Assembly (NCBI RefSeq): GCF_002803845.1
Contig: NZ_CP024985.1
Span: 7,327,501-7,391,500, forward strand
Reading direction: 5' to 3'
From: Streptomyces lavendulae subsp. lavendulae
Lineage (GTDB): Bacteria > Actinomycetota > Actinomycetes > Streptomycetales > Streptomycetaceae
Length of the DNA: 64,000 nucleotides
Part shown: positions 36,625 through 44,155 of the stretch, in pieces
Position numbering within the stretch: the stretch's first letter is position 1
Layout of the letters: every line of letters starts with the position of its first letter
Program-made: the position numbers and the translations under genes
Notes under the pieces: generated by a model
Database searches by the model: none
Told to the model about the DNA's origin: nothing
Seen by the model: the letters and a program-made list of their open reading frames with translations, nothing else

Positions 36625-37173
36625 TCAACCGATCGGTCCGCGGTAGCCGAGCGCGTTGCCGATGCGCCCCGCGACGTCGTTGCGGCGCACCGCGCCCGGG
36701 CCGTCGCCGCCCACCAGCCAGGGCCGGCACCGGTCGCCGAGCATCAGGCCGAAGCTCTCCGCCTCGATCTCCTGGACGTCCTCGTAGTGGGAGCGCGCCG
36801 CGACGCTGGCGTAGGTCAGGTCCGAGGCGTCCGGCAGGGAGCGGGCGGCGGCGGCCGCCCCGCGTCCGTGCTCGGTGCAGTGGCCGGCCTTCATGTGCCA
36901 CAGCTCGTGCCCGAGGATGACCAGTTGGTGGTCAGGGGTCGTGTACTTCTCCACGACGACGATGTCGTACTCCTCCATGTTCAGCCACAGTCCCGAGGTG
37001 GTCAGCTCGGTGGGGAAGCGCTCGAAGCGCAGCACGATGGGCCGGCCGCCGCGGGTGCGGCTCATGGCGTCGCAGAGCGCCCTGAAGAGGGTCTGCGGAT
37101 CGACCGGGGCCTCCAGGTCGAGCGACGCGGTGAGCGCGGTGCAGAGCTTGCGCATGGAGCGAGAGACGTTCAC
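36625..37173 (-). CDS. ImmA/IrrE-type metallopeptidase-like protein
   Basis: A 182-residue protein. HELWH (residues 89-93) is the zinc-binding HExxH motif, and EIEAESFGLML (about 135) supplies a likely third ligand. This pattern is typical of ImmA/IrrE peptidases, which cleave HTH repressors. In Streptomyces such genes are often labelled toxin component. GTG 37173 follows GAGGAGG and overlaps the stop of the preceding small gene (GTGA). The likely partner is that small protein, perhaps its substrate or regulator. Confidence 0.85.
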   Translation of the reverse strand: MNVSRSMRKLCTALTASLDLEAPVDPQTLFRALCDAMSRTRGGRPIVLRFERFPTELTTSGLWLNMEEYDIVVVEKYTTPDHQLVILGHELWHMKAGHCTEHGRGAAAAARSLPDASDLTYASVAARSHYEDVQEIEAESFGLMLGDRCRPWLVGGDGPGAVRRNDVAGRIGNALGYRGPIG

Positions 37174-37484
37174 CGGACCTCCTCGGCGGGCAGCATCGAG
37201 GTGATCATGCCAAGGAGCAGTGTCTCCTGGGTACGGCTGAGGGGTCTGCCCCGGGTGGATATGGAGACCGGACCGCAGTGGTCCGTCGGGAAGGCGGGTA
37301 CGTGGCCGAAGCAGGCCGCGAACTCCTCGCCCCGCGGCAGCGCGGCCGTCACCCCGGTGGGTACGCCGGTGCGTGCCGCGAGGGCCTGCGCGTCCAGGAT
37401 CTCGTCGAGGTCCAGTTGCCTCTCCTTGGCGAGCGCCCGTATGCGGGCGAGCGTCGTGGCGAGGGACAGGACAGACTCCGCCAT
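37170..37484 (-). CDS. Small helical protein, first gene of the ImmA/MAB_1171c cassette
   Basis: A 104-residue protein with an amphipathic helix-rich N-terminus (LSLATTLARIRALAKERQLD, then LDEILDAQALAARTGVPTGV). This could be an HTH-like fold, since the equivalent place in related cassettes is often taken by an XRE regulator, but no clear recognition helix was identified. Its stop overlaps the ImmA-type GTG start. It may be the repressor-like substrate of the peptidase; this is inference. Confidence 0.7.
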   Translation of the reverse strand: MAESVLSLATTLARIRALAKERQLDLDEILDAQALAARTGVPTGVTAALPRGEEFAACFGHVPAFPTDHCGPVSISTRGRPLSRTQETLLLGMITSMLPAEEVR

Positions 37485-37906
37485 CTGTCTGTGCTCCCAT
37501 ACGTCCGAAGGGCAGATCCGTCTGCACTCACGGAGGGGCGCCGTGCCCCCCGGTCACAAGATCCTCAGCGCCGTTCCGGTAGTCGTCGCGTCGTCGTACG
37601 GAGGACGGCCGGACCGGTGGTGGGGACGGACAGCAAGATACAGCCAGTGAGCGGGGCTGTGGCGGGAAAGGGAGCGTGCTTCCGGGTCCGGAGCGGCGGC
37701 CCGCCTCCGCTCCGCCCGGACGGTAAGGAGTACAGCGGTCGGACGGTCCATACGTGCAGGTCCGGGAATCCCCGGGCCGGTGCGGGGGGCGTCCGGGAGG
37801 CCCGTCGCCGACCCGTCTCGCGGCCGTCGCCGACCCTTCGCGGGGCCTTCGCCCGGACGAGGCCCCCCGGGGCCGGAAAACCGCCGCGGCCACGTACCAT
37901 GGCGGC
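37485..37906. other. Divergent intergenic region
   Basis: About 420 bp between the cassette's first gene and the gene at 37907, read outward in both directions. It must hold both promoters. No clear -10/-35 pair or palindrome with arms longer than six bases was seen. Confidence 0.4.
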
Positions 37907-38407
37907 ATGTCCTTCCTCCGCCGCCACCGTGCCGCCACTCCCGCCGGCCCGGACTTCGACGTCCTGGCCATGGACCCGGGGGACTGGCCGGGCAACCTCG
38001 GGGCCGGGCTGCTGCCCGCTCCCGACGGCAGCTGCCAGGGCGTCTTCCTCCGCTACGACCTGTTCGGCGGACGCGGCCCCGCGATGATCATCGGCAACCT
38101 CCCCGAGGGATCCCCGGCCAGGGACCTCGCCGAGGGCCAGGTCCCCTTCGAGGTGGCCCAGCTCCTCGCCGCCCTGGAGAACGACGAGGAGGTCGAGGTC
38201 ACCGGCTCCGAGGACTGCCCCGTCATGCAGGGGGACAACCTCCTCATCGTCCGGAAGGTCAAGCTCTCCGAGGGCCGGATCTCCTGCGTCCAGTTCGACC
38301 GCAGCGACAACGTCCTCGTGACCATCGCCAGCTGGGACCGTCCCATCACCGACGACCTCTACGCGCTGCTCAAGCCGCTGCCCGCGGAGCTCTTCCAGCA
38401 GGGCTAG
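37907..38407 (+). CDS. Conserved hypothetical protein
   Basis: A 166-residue soluble protein starting MSFLRRHRAATPAGPDFDVL. The longer open frame to the left has no ribosome site and is dropped. Alternating strands and helices (GVFLRYDLFGGRGPAMIIGN, FEVAQLLAALENDEEVEVTG, SCVQFDRSDNVLVTIASWDR) suggest a compact alpha/beta fold. No enzyme motif or known family is recognised. It converges with the KstD-like gene across a hairpin. Confidence 0.72.
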   Translation: MSFLRRHRAATPAGPDFDVLAMDPGDWPGNLGAGLLPAPDGSCQGVFLRYDLFGGRGPAMIIGNLPEGSPARDLAEGQVPFEVAQLLAALENDEEVEVTGSEDCPVMQGDNLLIVRKVKLSEGRISCVQFDRSDNVLVTIASWDRPITDDLYALLKPLPAELFQQG

Positions 38408-38414
38408 CCCCTTC

Positions 38415-38438
38415 CCGGGCCGGCTCGCGCCGGCCCGG
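38415..38438. terminator. Bidirectional terminator hairpin
   Basis: CCGGGCCGGC-TCGC-GCCGGCCCGG: a 10-bp stem and 4-nt loop between convergent genes, suited to both. Confidence 0.7.
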
Positions 38439-38455
38439 CGCCGCCGCCCCTGCGG

Positions 38456-40246
38456 TCAGGCGTCCGCGATGTCGTTCGCGGCCACGTAGCCGAAGGTCAT
38501 CGCGGGCCCGATCGTCGATCCGGCCCCCGCGTAGCTGTGGCCCATCACCGCCGCGCTCGCGTTGCCCGCCGCCCACAGACCCCGGATCACGGAACCGTCG
38601 GGCCGCAGCGCCCGGGCGCGGGCGTCCGTGACGATCCCGCCCTTGGTGCCCAGGTCCCCGGGCACGATCTTGAAGGCGTAGAACGGCGGCACCCAGACCG
38701 GGGCCAGGCACGAGTTCGGCTGCACGGCCGGGTCCGTGTAGTAGTGGTCGTACGCCGTGTCGCCCCGGTGCTGGTCGGTGTCGGTGCCGTTCCACGCCTG
38801 GGCGTTGAAGCGGTTCAGCGTGGCCCGCAGCGCGGCCGCCGGCACCCCGATCTGGCCCGCCAGGGCGTCCCAGGTCCAGGCCTTCTTCGCCGCGCCCGCC
38901 TCGTACCAGGCGTCGGGGAAGGGGAGCGTCGGCAGGATGTCCTTGAACAGGTACCTGTTGCGGTAGTTCTGGTCCACGATCAGCCACGCCGGGATGTGGG
39001 AACCCGCCCCCGCCCGGTCCTTCTCGTACATCACGTGCACCACGTCGCTGTACGGGGCGGCCTCGTTCACGAAGCGCGTCCCCGCCCGGTTCACGATCAG
39101 ACCGCCCGGCAGGGTCCGCTCCGCCAGGCAGAAGTACGGCTCGCCGGGCAGCGGGATCGACGGGCCCCACCAGGCGTCCTCCATCAGGGCCAGCGCGGCG
39201 CCCGCCCGCTGCCCGGCCCGGATCCCGTCGCCCGTGTTCTCCTTCGCGCCCACCGACCACTCGGTGCCGATCGGCTGCTGCTGGTACTGCGCCCGCATCT
39301 GCGCGTTGTGCTCGAAGCCGCCCGAGCCGACGACCACCCCCTTGCGCGCCCGTACGACGCCCCGTACGCCCTCCTTCTCCACCACGACCCCGGTCACGGC
39401 ACCGTCGGGCCCCTCCTGCACCAGGTCCACCAGCGGGCTGTTCAGCCACACCGGCACCCCCGCCCGCAGCAGCCCGGCCCGCAGCCCGGCCGCCAGGGCC
39501 TGGCCCATGGTCAGCGGCTTCTCCCCGCGCAGCGCGGCCTTGGCGCCGCGCGCCAGGCACTCCGTGGACACCGCGAGCCCCTTCGCGCTGACCGCGGCGA
39601 GGTTCAGCCACTTGTAGTCCTGGCTGAACACCACCATCCCGGCGGGCACCGGCATGTACGCCGGGTTCAGGTGCGCCAGCTCCGCCCCCAGGAGGTTCCC
39701 GTCGATCTGGTCCGGCTCGATGGACCGGCCGTTCGGCAGCCCGCCCGGCAGGTTCGGGTAGTAGTCGCTGTAGCCGTCCATGAAGCGGAACCTCAGCGGG
39801 CTGTTCGCCATGACGAAGTCCAGCATCCGGGGCCCGTTCGCCAGGAACGCCGCCTGGCGGTCGGCCGGCACGTCGGGGCCGACGACGGCCGAGAGGTACG
39901 TCGCGGCCTTCTGCGGGGTGTCCGGGACCCCGGCGCCCAGGATCACCGAGTTGTTGGGCAGCCAGATCCCGGCACCCGAGCGGGCGGCCGACCCGCCGAA
40001 GGTGGGGGCCTTCTCGACCACCAGGACGCTCAGCCCGCGCCCGGCGGCGGTGAGCGCGGCGGTCATCCCGGAGGCCCCGGACCCGACCACGACGACGTCG
40101 TACTCGCCGAGCGGCGGCCCGTCGGCCGCCCGCGCGACGGCGGACGGGAGCACGGAGGCGGCGAGCACCCCGGCCCCGGTCCCGGCCAGGACGGTCCGCC
40201 TGGACGGGAGGGCGGCGGGGGAGGTGCGTGAAGCACTTGCGGACAT
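38456..40246 (-). CDS. Tat-exported 3-ketosteroid delta1-dehydrogenase-like flavoprotein
   Basis: A 596-residue FAD enzyme. The N-terminus carries a twin-arginine signal (SRRTVLAGTGAGVLAASVLP) before the FAD motif VVVVGSGASGMTAALTAAGR. Landmarks of KstD enzymes are present: the tyrosine-rich GYSDYYPNLPGG segment, LIVNRAGTRFVNEAA, and PFYAFKIVPGDLGTKGGIVT, which holds the Tyr and Gly of the catalytic centre. KstD introduces the delta-1 double bond into the A ring of 3-ketosteroids. Mycobacterial KstD has no Tat signal, so export is notable. The promoter region contains the third TCTGA-N7-TCAGA copy, tying it to the FadD19/EchA19 locus. Other 3-oxo substrates remain possible. Confidence 0.87.
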   Translation of the reverse strand: MSASASRTSPAALPSRRTVLAGTGAGVLAASVLPSAVARAADGPPLGEYDVVVVGSGASGMTAALTAAGRGLSVLVVEKAPTFGGSAARSGAGIWLPNNSVILGAGVPDTPQKAATYLSAVVGPDVPADRQAAFLANGPRMLDFVMANSPLRFRFMDGYSDYYPNLPGGLPNGRSIEPDQIDGNLLGAELAHLNPAYMPVPAGMVVFSQDYKWLNLAAVSAKGLAVSTECLARGAKAALRGEKPLTMGQALAAGLRAGLLRAGVPVWLNSPLVDLVQEGPDGAVTGVVVEKEGVRGVVRARKGVVVGSGGFEHNAQMRAQYQQQPIGTEWSVGAKENTGDGIRAGQRAGAALALMEDAWWGPSIPLPGEPYFCLAERTLPGGLIVNRAGTRFVNEAAPYSDVVHVMYEKDRAGAGSHIPAWLIVDQNYRNRYLFKDILPTLPFPDAWYEAGAAKKAWTWDALAGQIGVPAAALRATLNRFNAQAWNGTDTDQHRGDTAYDHYYTDPAVQPNSCLAPVWVPPFYAFKIVPGDLGTKGGIVTDARARALRPDGSVIRGLWAAGNASAAVMGHSYAGAGSTIGPAMTFGYVAANDIADA

Positions 40247-40291
40247 GGGCGGGCTCCGGCGGGAGGGAGGGAAGGGGGTGGTTCCGACATG

Positions 40292-40308
40292 TCTGATGCC
40301 GAGTCAGA
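40292..40308. promoter_or_regulatory. Steroid-regulon-like operator, site C
   Basis: TCTGATGCCGAGTCAGA followed by AAAC, 46 bp upstream of the KstD-like ATG. The five-base arms are perfect; the sixth pair (T/G) is not. The AAAC flank points away from the KstD-like gene here, unlike sites A and B relative to their plus-strand genes. Confidence 0.7.
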
Positions 40309-40333
40309 AAACTCTTCGGGGGATCATGTGATG

Positions 40334-40927
40334 TCAAGGCATCCGGCGCCGCCGCGTCCAGTACCCGACCGTGGCGACGCCCAGTAGCGGGCCCCACAAC
40401 AGCAGTGGCGTGTAGCAGGCGTAGAACCAGACGGTGGCGAAACCCTGCGCCTCGCTGGGGAAGTCGGCGGGCAGCGGCTCTCCCGTGACGGTGGTCCCGG
40501 CCGCCTGGCTCCACGCGACGAAGCACCACAGGACGGTCAGCGCGAGGGCGCCGAGGGCGGCGGGGATCCCGGCGGCCGCCACCGGTATCCGCCGCCCGCC
40601 CAGGACCGGCAGCCGGCGCGGGAGCCGCTCGCCCCACGCCGCGACCAGCCCGACGGCGGTGAAGGCCAGCAGCTCGGAGAAGAGCGTCAGGGCGACCACG
40701 TACACCCGCATCGGGATCCACCCCGGCAGGTCCGACCGCGCTCCTTCGGGATCGTCGGCGAAGAGCAGGCCGAGCCGCCAGATCCCGGAGGGAAGTACGG
40801 CGAACGGGACGGCGTACGCGGCGGTCCGGGCCCAGCGCGGGACCCCGGGCACCGGTGCGTGCGCGGCCCGCCAGGCGGCGCGCAGGCGCCGGCCCGACGG
40901 CCGGACGTCGATCAGGGGTACGGGCAC
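40334..40927 (-). CDS. Small integral membrane protein
   Basis: A 197-residue protein with about four hydrophobic segments (RTAAYAVPFAVLPSGIWRLG, MRVYVVALTLFSELLAFTAV, AGIPAALGALALTVLWCFVA, FYACYTPLLLWGPLLGVATV). GTG 40927 has an AGGAGGAC ribosome site. No family function is known. It lies upstream of the KstD-like gene in the same direction, but site C in between suggests separate control. Confidence 0.75.
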   Translation of the reverse strand: MPVPLIDVRPSGRRLRAAWRAAHAPVPGVPRWARTAAYAVPFAVLPSGIWRLGLLFADDPEGARSDLPGWIPMRVYVVALTLFSELLAFTAVGLVAAWGERLPRRLPVLGGRRIPVAAAGIPAALGALALTVLWCFVAWSQAAGTTVTGEPLPADFPSEAQGFATVWFYACYTPLLLWGPLLGVATVGYWTRRRRMP

Positions 40928-41066
40928 GGTGTCCTCCTGTGGCAGGCGTCCTCAGGGGTGCCCTCCGAAGATCGCAGCCGCCCCCGGGCCCGCGGATCCC
41001 CCGGCGGAGCGATCCGCCTCGCCCGCGCGGGGGAAGGAGGATCCGCCCCGCGGCGTACGCACACGA

Positions 41067-41103
41067 GCGAAGTCCCGTGGCGGTGGGAGCCACGGGACTT
41101 CGC
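41067..41103 (-). terminator. Strong terminator after the phosphotransferase gene
   Basis: GCGAAGTCCCGTGGC and its complement form a perfect 15-bp stem with a 7-nt loop, 17 bp beyond the stop of the leftward-reading phosphotransferase gene. Confidence 0.85.
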
Positions 41104-41119
41104 GTCATGGGGGGCGGGG

Positions 41120-42250
41120 TCAGCGCGTGCCGACCGCGGCCCTGACCGCTCTGCGCGCCATCCCGGCGTCGTCGTGCAGGCGGCGCAGCAGCAGGCGCTG
41201 CTCCTCCCCGGAGGACAGGGCCCCCGCGGGCAGCGGCTGCGCCGGCGCGGCGGCCGTCATCGACCGCTGCACCGCGGTCTCGGCCATCCGGATCTCCCTG
41301 GTCAGCACCAGCATCAGGTTGACCAGGAAGGCGTCCCGGAAGGCGGGACCGGCCGACTGGGCGAGCCGGCTGATCTGACCGCGCGCCGCCGGGGCGTCAC
41401 CCAGCACCGCCCACAGCGTGGCCAGGTCATAGCCGGGCAGGTACCAGCCCGCGTGCTCCCAGTCCAGGAGCACCGGACCCGCCGGGGAGAGCAGCAGGTT
41501 CGACAGCAGGGCGTCGCCGTGGTTGAACTGCCACGGGACCCCCGCCGGCCGCAGGCCGTGCAGCAGCTTCTGCAGGTCGCCGAAGTCCCGGTCGGGCAGC
41601 AGCCCGAGCTCGTGGTCCCGGCTGATCCGCCGCGCGTAGTCCACCGGGTGCCCGAACAGGTCGGTCGGCGGCCGCCACTGGTTCACCCGGCACACCGCGC
41701 CGAGCGCGGCCCGGACGTCCGCCCGGGGCGGGGCGTCCACCGGGTGCCGCTGGAGCGCCGCGACCCGGCCCGCCATGCGCTCCACGATCAGTACGCAGTT
41801 CTCCGGATCGGCGGCGATCAGCCGGGGCACCCGTACCGGCGGACGGTGCCGGACGAAGGTCCGGTACGTCGCTATTTCGTGCCGGTACCGCTCGCGCCAT
41901 TCGGGCGAGTGGTCCAGTAAAACCTTCGCGACGGCGGTCATCCGCCCGGTCGTTCCCACCAGCAGGACCGACCGGCCGCTGCGCCGCAGGACCTGTACCG
42001 GTGCGAACTCCGGACAGATCCGCTGCACCGAGGCGAGCGCGGTGCGCAGCTGCGCCCCCTGCGGCCCCGACAGGTCGATTCTTCCGCTGGGCGGCTGGGA
42101 TCCGGTACCCGGCATCCGCCGCGCCCGTACGGCGCCGGCGCCCTGCGCCGGGGCCGCCGCGCGGCCGGGTTCGAGGTACGGGCCGCCCCCTGCCTGGAGG
42201 GTGCGGTGCGGACGGACCGGGGCGGACACGGAGGACGTTGCTGCGTACAT
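41120..42250 (-). CDS. Aminoglycoside phosphotransferase-family kinase with a TTA codon
   Basis: A 376-residue protein. After a disordered N-terminus of about 60 residues comes an APH/choline-kinase fold: VQVLRRSGRSVLLVGTTGRM with MTAVAKVLL (ATP-lysine), the catalytic loop FNHGDALLSNLLL (HxDxxxxN) and the metal-binding VLLDWEHAGW. The natural substrate of these orphan kinases is usually unknown and they need not confer resistance. Codon 111 is TTA (41918-41920), so full expression should depend on the bldA tRNA, typical of late growth. It is divergent from the Nsd-type regulator. Confidence 0.87.
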   Translation of the reverse strand: MYAATSSVSAPVRPHRTLQAGGGPYLEPGRAAAPAQGAGAVRARRMPGTGSQPPSGRIDLSGPQGAQLRTALASVQRICPEFAPVQVLRRSGRSVLLVGTTGRMTAVAKVLLDHSPEWRERYRHEIATYRTFVRHRPPVRVPRLIAADPENCVLIVERMAGRVAALQRHPVDAPPRADVRAALGAVCRVNQWRPPTDLFGHPVDYARRISRDHELGLLPDRDFGDLQKLLHGLRPAGVPWQFNHGDALLSNLLLSPAGPVLLDWEHAGWYLPGYDLATLWAVLGDAPAARGQISRLAQSAGPAFRDAFLVNLMLVLTREIRMAETAVQRSMTAAAPAQPLPAGALSSGEEQRLLLRRLHDDAGMARRAVRAAVGTR

Positions 42251-42379
42251 GGCGTTTACGGTTCCCTTCGTGCGCCGACGAGTTGCGTACGCCGCCCCGC
42301 CGGATCCCGTACTTCACCCTGGGGAGTTCCGCCGGTGAACCGGGTCGGGGAGGCGCATTCCTACCTGACACCCGGTGGT

Positions 42380-42421
42380 CCCTGGCGAACCATGGGGCGT
42401 GCCCTGGCGAACCCTGGCGAA
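42380..42421. promoter_or_regulatory. Three direct CCCTGGCGAA repeats before the Nsd-type gene
   Basis: CCCTGGCGAA occurs at 42380-42389, 42402-42411 and 42412-42421, that is with centre spacings of 22 and 10 bp, about two and one helical turns. They lie 62 bp upstream of the Nsd-type start in the divergent gap, a good candidate for binding by that regulator or another. Confidence 0.6.
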
Positions 42422-42482
42422 TAGTCCACGGGGATCTGACAGGGGGCTACTGTCAACTCAGCCGAGAACCTGGGGGCTTGAC

Positions 42483-43979
42483 GTGAGCAAAGGTCCAAAC
42501 ACCCGTCTGAACGACCTGTTCGGCCTGGCCGGCTGGTCCAAGGGCGAACTGGCGAGGATGGTCAACCGGCAGGCGGCGGCCATGGGCCACCACCAACTGG
42601 CCACCGACACCTCGCGGGTGCGGCGCTGGATCGACATGGGGGAGACCCCGCGCGAGCCGGTGCCCACGGTACTGGCAGCACTGTTCACCGAGCGGCTCGG
42701 TCGTGTCGTGACCATCGAGGACCTCGGGTTCGTACGGCAGCGGCGCACCACCAAACGGCAGCCGGACGGGGTGAAGGAGAACCCCGACGGAGTGCCCTGG
42801 GCGCCCGAACGCACAGCCGCGGTCCTCACCGAATTCACGGGAATGGACCTCATGCTCAACCGTCGCGGCCTGATGGGCGCGGGAGCCGCGCTCACCGCCG
42901 GCTCAGCCCTCAGCAACGCCATGTACGACTGGCTCCACTCCGACCCCGCCGCGGCCAAGCGCGCTCAGGGCTTCGGCGATCCCCACCAGGCCGATCCGGC
43001 GGGCTACGACCGCTACGAGGCCGCCCCCATCGGCTCCCAGGAGATCGAGGCCCTGGAGCGCTCCGTGGAGGTGTTCCGCGCCTGGGACGCCTCCCGGGGC
43101 GGCGGCCTCCAGCGCAAGGCCGTCGTGGGCCAGCTGAACGAGGTGGGCGGCATGCTCGCCTACCACCACCCCGACCACCTCCAGCGCAGGTTGTGGGGGG
43201 TGGCGGCCAACCTGGCGGTGCTGGCGGGCTGGATGTCGCACGACGTCGGCCTCGAACCCACCGCGCAGAAGTACTTCGTCATCGCGGCCCACGCGGCCCG
43301 GGAGGGCGGCGACCGCCCGCGCGCCGGAGAGGCGCTCTCGCGGGCGGCCCGGCAGATGGTCCACCTCGGCAAGCCGAACGAGGCCCTGGACCTGATGAAG
43401 CTGGCCCAGTCCGGTTCCGGCGAGCAGACCCTGCCGCGCACCCGCGCCATGCTGCACACCATCGAGGCCTGGGCGCAGGCCGCCATGGGCAAGGGCCAGG
43501 CCATGCGCCGCACCCTGGGCGAGGCCGAGGAGCTGTTCGTGTCCGACAAGGGCGACGTACCGCCGCCCTCGTGGATGCAGCACTTCGACGAGGCGGACCT
43601 GCACGGGATGCAGGCCCTGGCGTACCGGACGCTCGCCGACCACGACGCCACGGCGGCGCCGGTGGCGGCGCGCCACGCCCGGGAGGCGCTGCGGCTGCGC
43701 GGCGAGGGCTACCAGCGCTCCCAGACCTTCGACTACATCTCCATGGCCTCGGCCTGCTTCATCGCCGACGACCCGGAGCAGGCCGACCGCTACGCCCGGC
43801 TGGCCCTGGTCTCCATGAGCGAGACCAGCTCGCACCGCACCTGGGACCGGCTGCGCGAGATGTACCGGCTGACCGGCCAGTACGCCGGCTACGCCCGGAT
43901 CGAGGACCTGCGCGAGGAGATCAAGATGGCCCTGCCGGACGCGCCCGCGCCGAGGGTCGCCCGCGGGACGGAGGCGTAG
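42483..43979 (+). CDS. NsdA/NsdB-type TPR-containing regulator
   Basis: A 498-residue protein starting at GTG 42483. Residues 1-80 carry an HTH-like region (FGLAGWSKGELARMVNRQAA and TDTSRVRRWIDMGETPREPV). The rest is helical with TPR-like units (AAHAAREGGDRPRAGEALSR, RQMVHLGKPNEALDLMKLAQ). This resembles the Streptomyces NsdA/NsdB proteins, negative regulators of differentiation and antibiotic production; which of the two cannot be decided from memory. It is divergent from the TTA-containing phosphotransferase and convergent with a SpoIIE-type phosphatase. The promoter has three decamer direct repeats. Confidence 0.85.
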   Translation: MSKGPNTRLNDLFGLAGWSKGELARMVNRQAAAMGHHQLATDTSRVRRWIDMGETPREPVPTVLAALFTERLGRVVTIEDLGFVRQRRTTKRQPDGVKENPDGVPWAPERTAAVLTEFTGMDLMLNRRGLMGAGAALTAGSALSNAMYDWLHSDPAAAKRAQGFGDPHQADPAGYDRYEAAPIGSQEIEALERSVEVFRAWDASRGGGLQRKAVVGQLNEVGGMLAYHHPDHLQRRLWGVAANLAVLAGWMSHDVGLEPTAQKYFVIAAHAAREGGDRPRAGEALSRAARQMVHLGKPNEALDLMKLAQSGSGEQTLPRTRAMLHTIEAWAQAAMGKGQAMRRTLGEAEELFVSDKGDVPPPSWMQHFDEADLHGMQALAYRTLADHDATAAPVAARHAREALRLRGEGYQRSQTFDYISMASACFIADDPEQADRYARLALVSMSETSSHRTWDRLREMYRLTGQYAGYARIEDLREEIKMALPDAPAPRVARGTEA

Positions 43980-44063
43980 AGGGGGAGGGGTGCCACCGAA
44001 CGGGAGCGGATGGGAACGGACGCGGAGGGGAAGGGGAACGCCGAAGGCACGGGGAACGACGAA

Positions 44064-44086
44064 GGGCCGCGCTCCGGGCGCGGCCC
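44064..44086. terminator. Terminator between convergent genes
   Basis: GGGCCGCGC-N5-GCGCGGCCC, a 9-bp stem, between the Nsd-type regulator and the phosphatase gene. Confidence 0.6.
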
Positions 44087-44155
44087 CCAGCCTGTGGTCG
44101 CGGGGCTGCGGTCCGTCGGCCGACGGGGCGCGGGCGGGTACGCGGTGCCGGTGTC

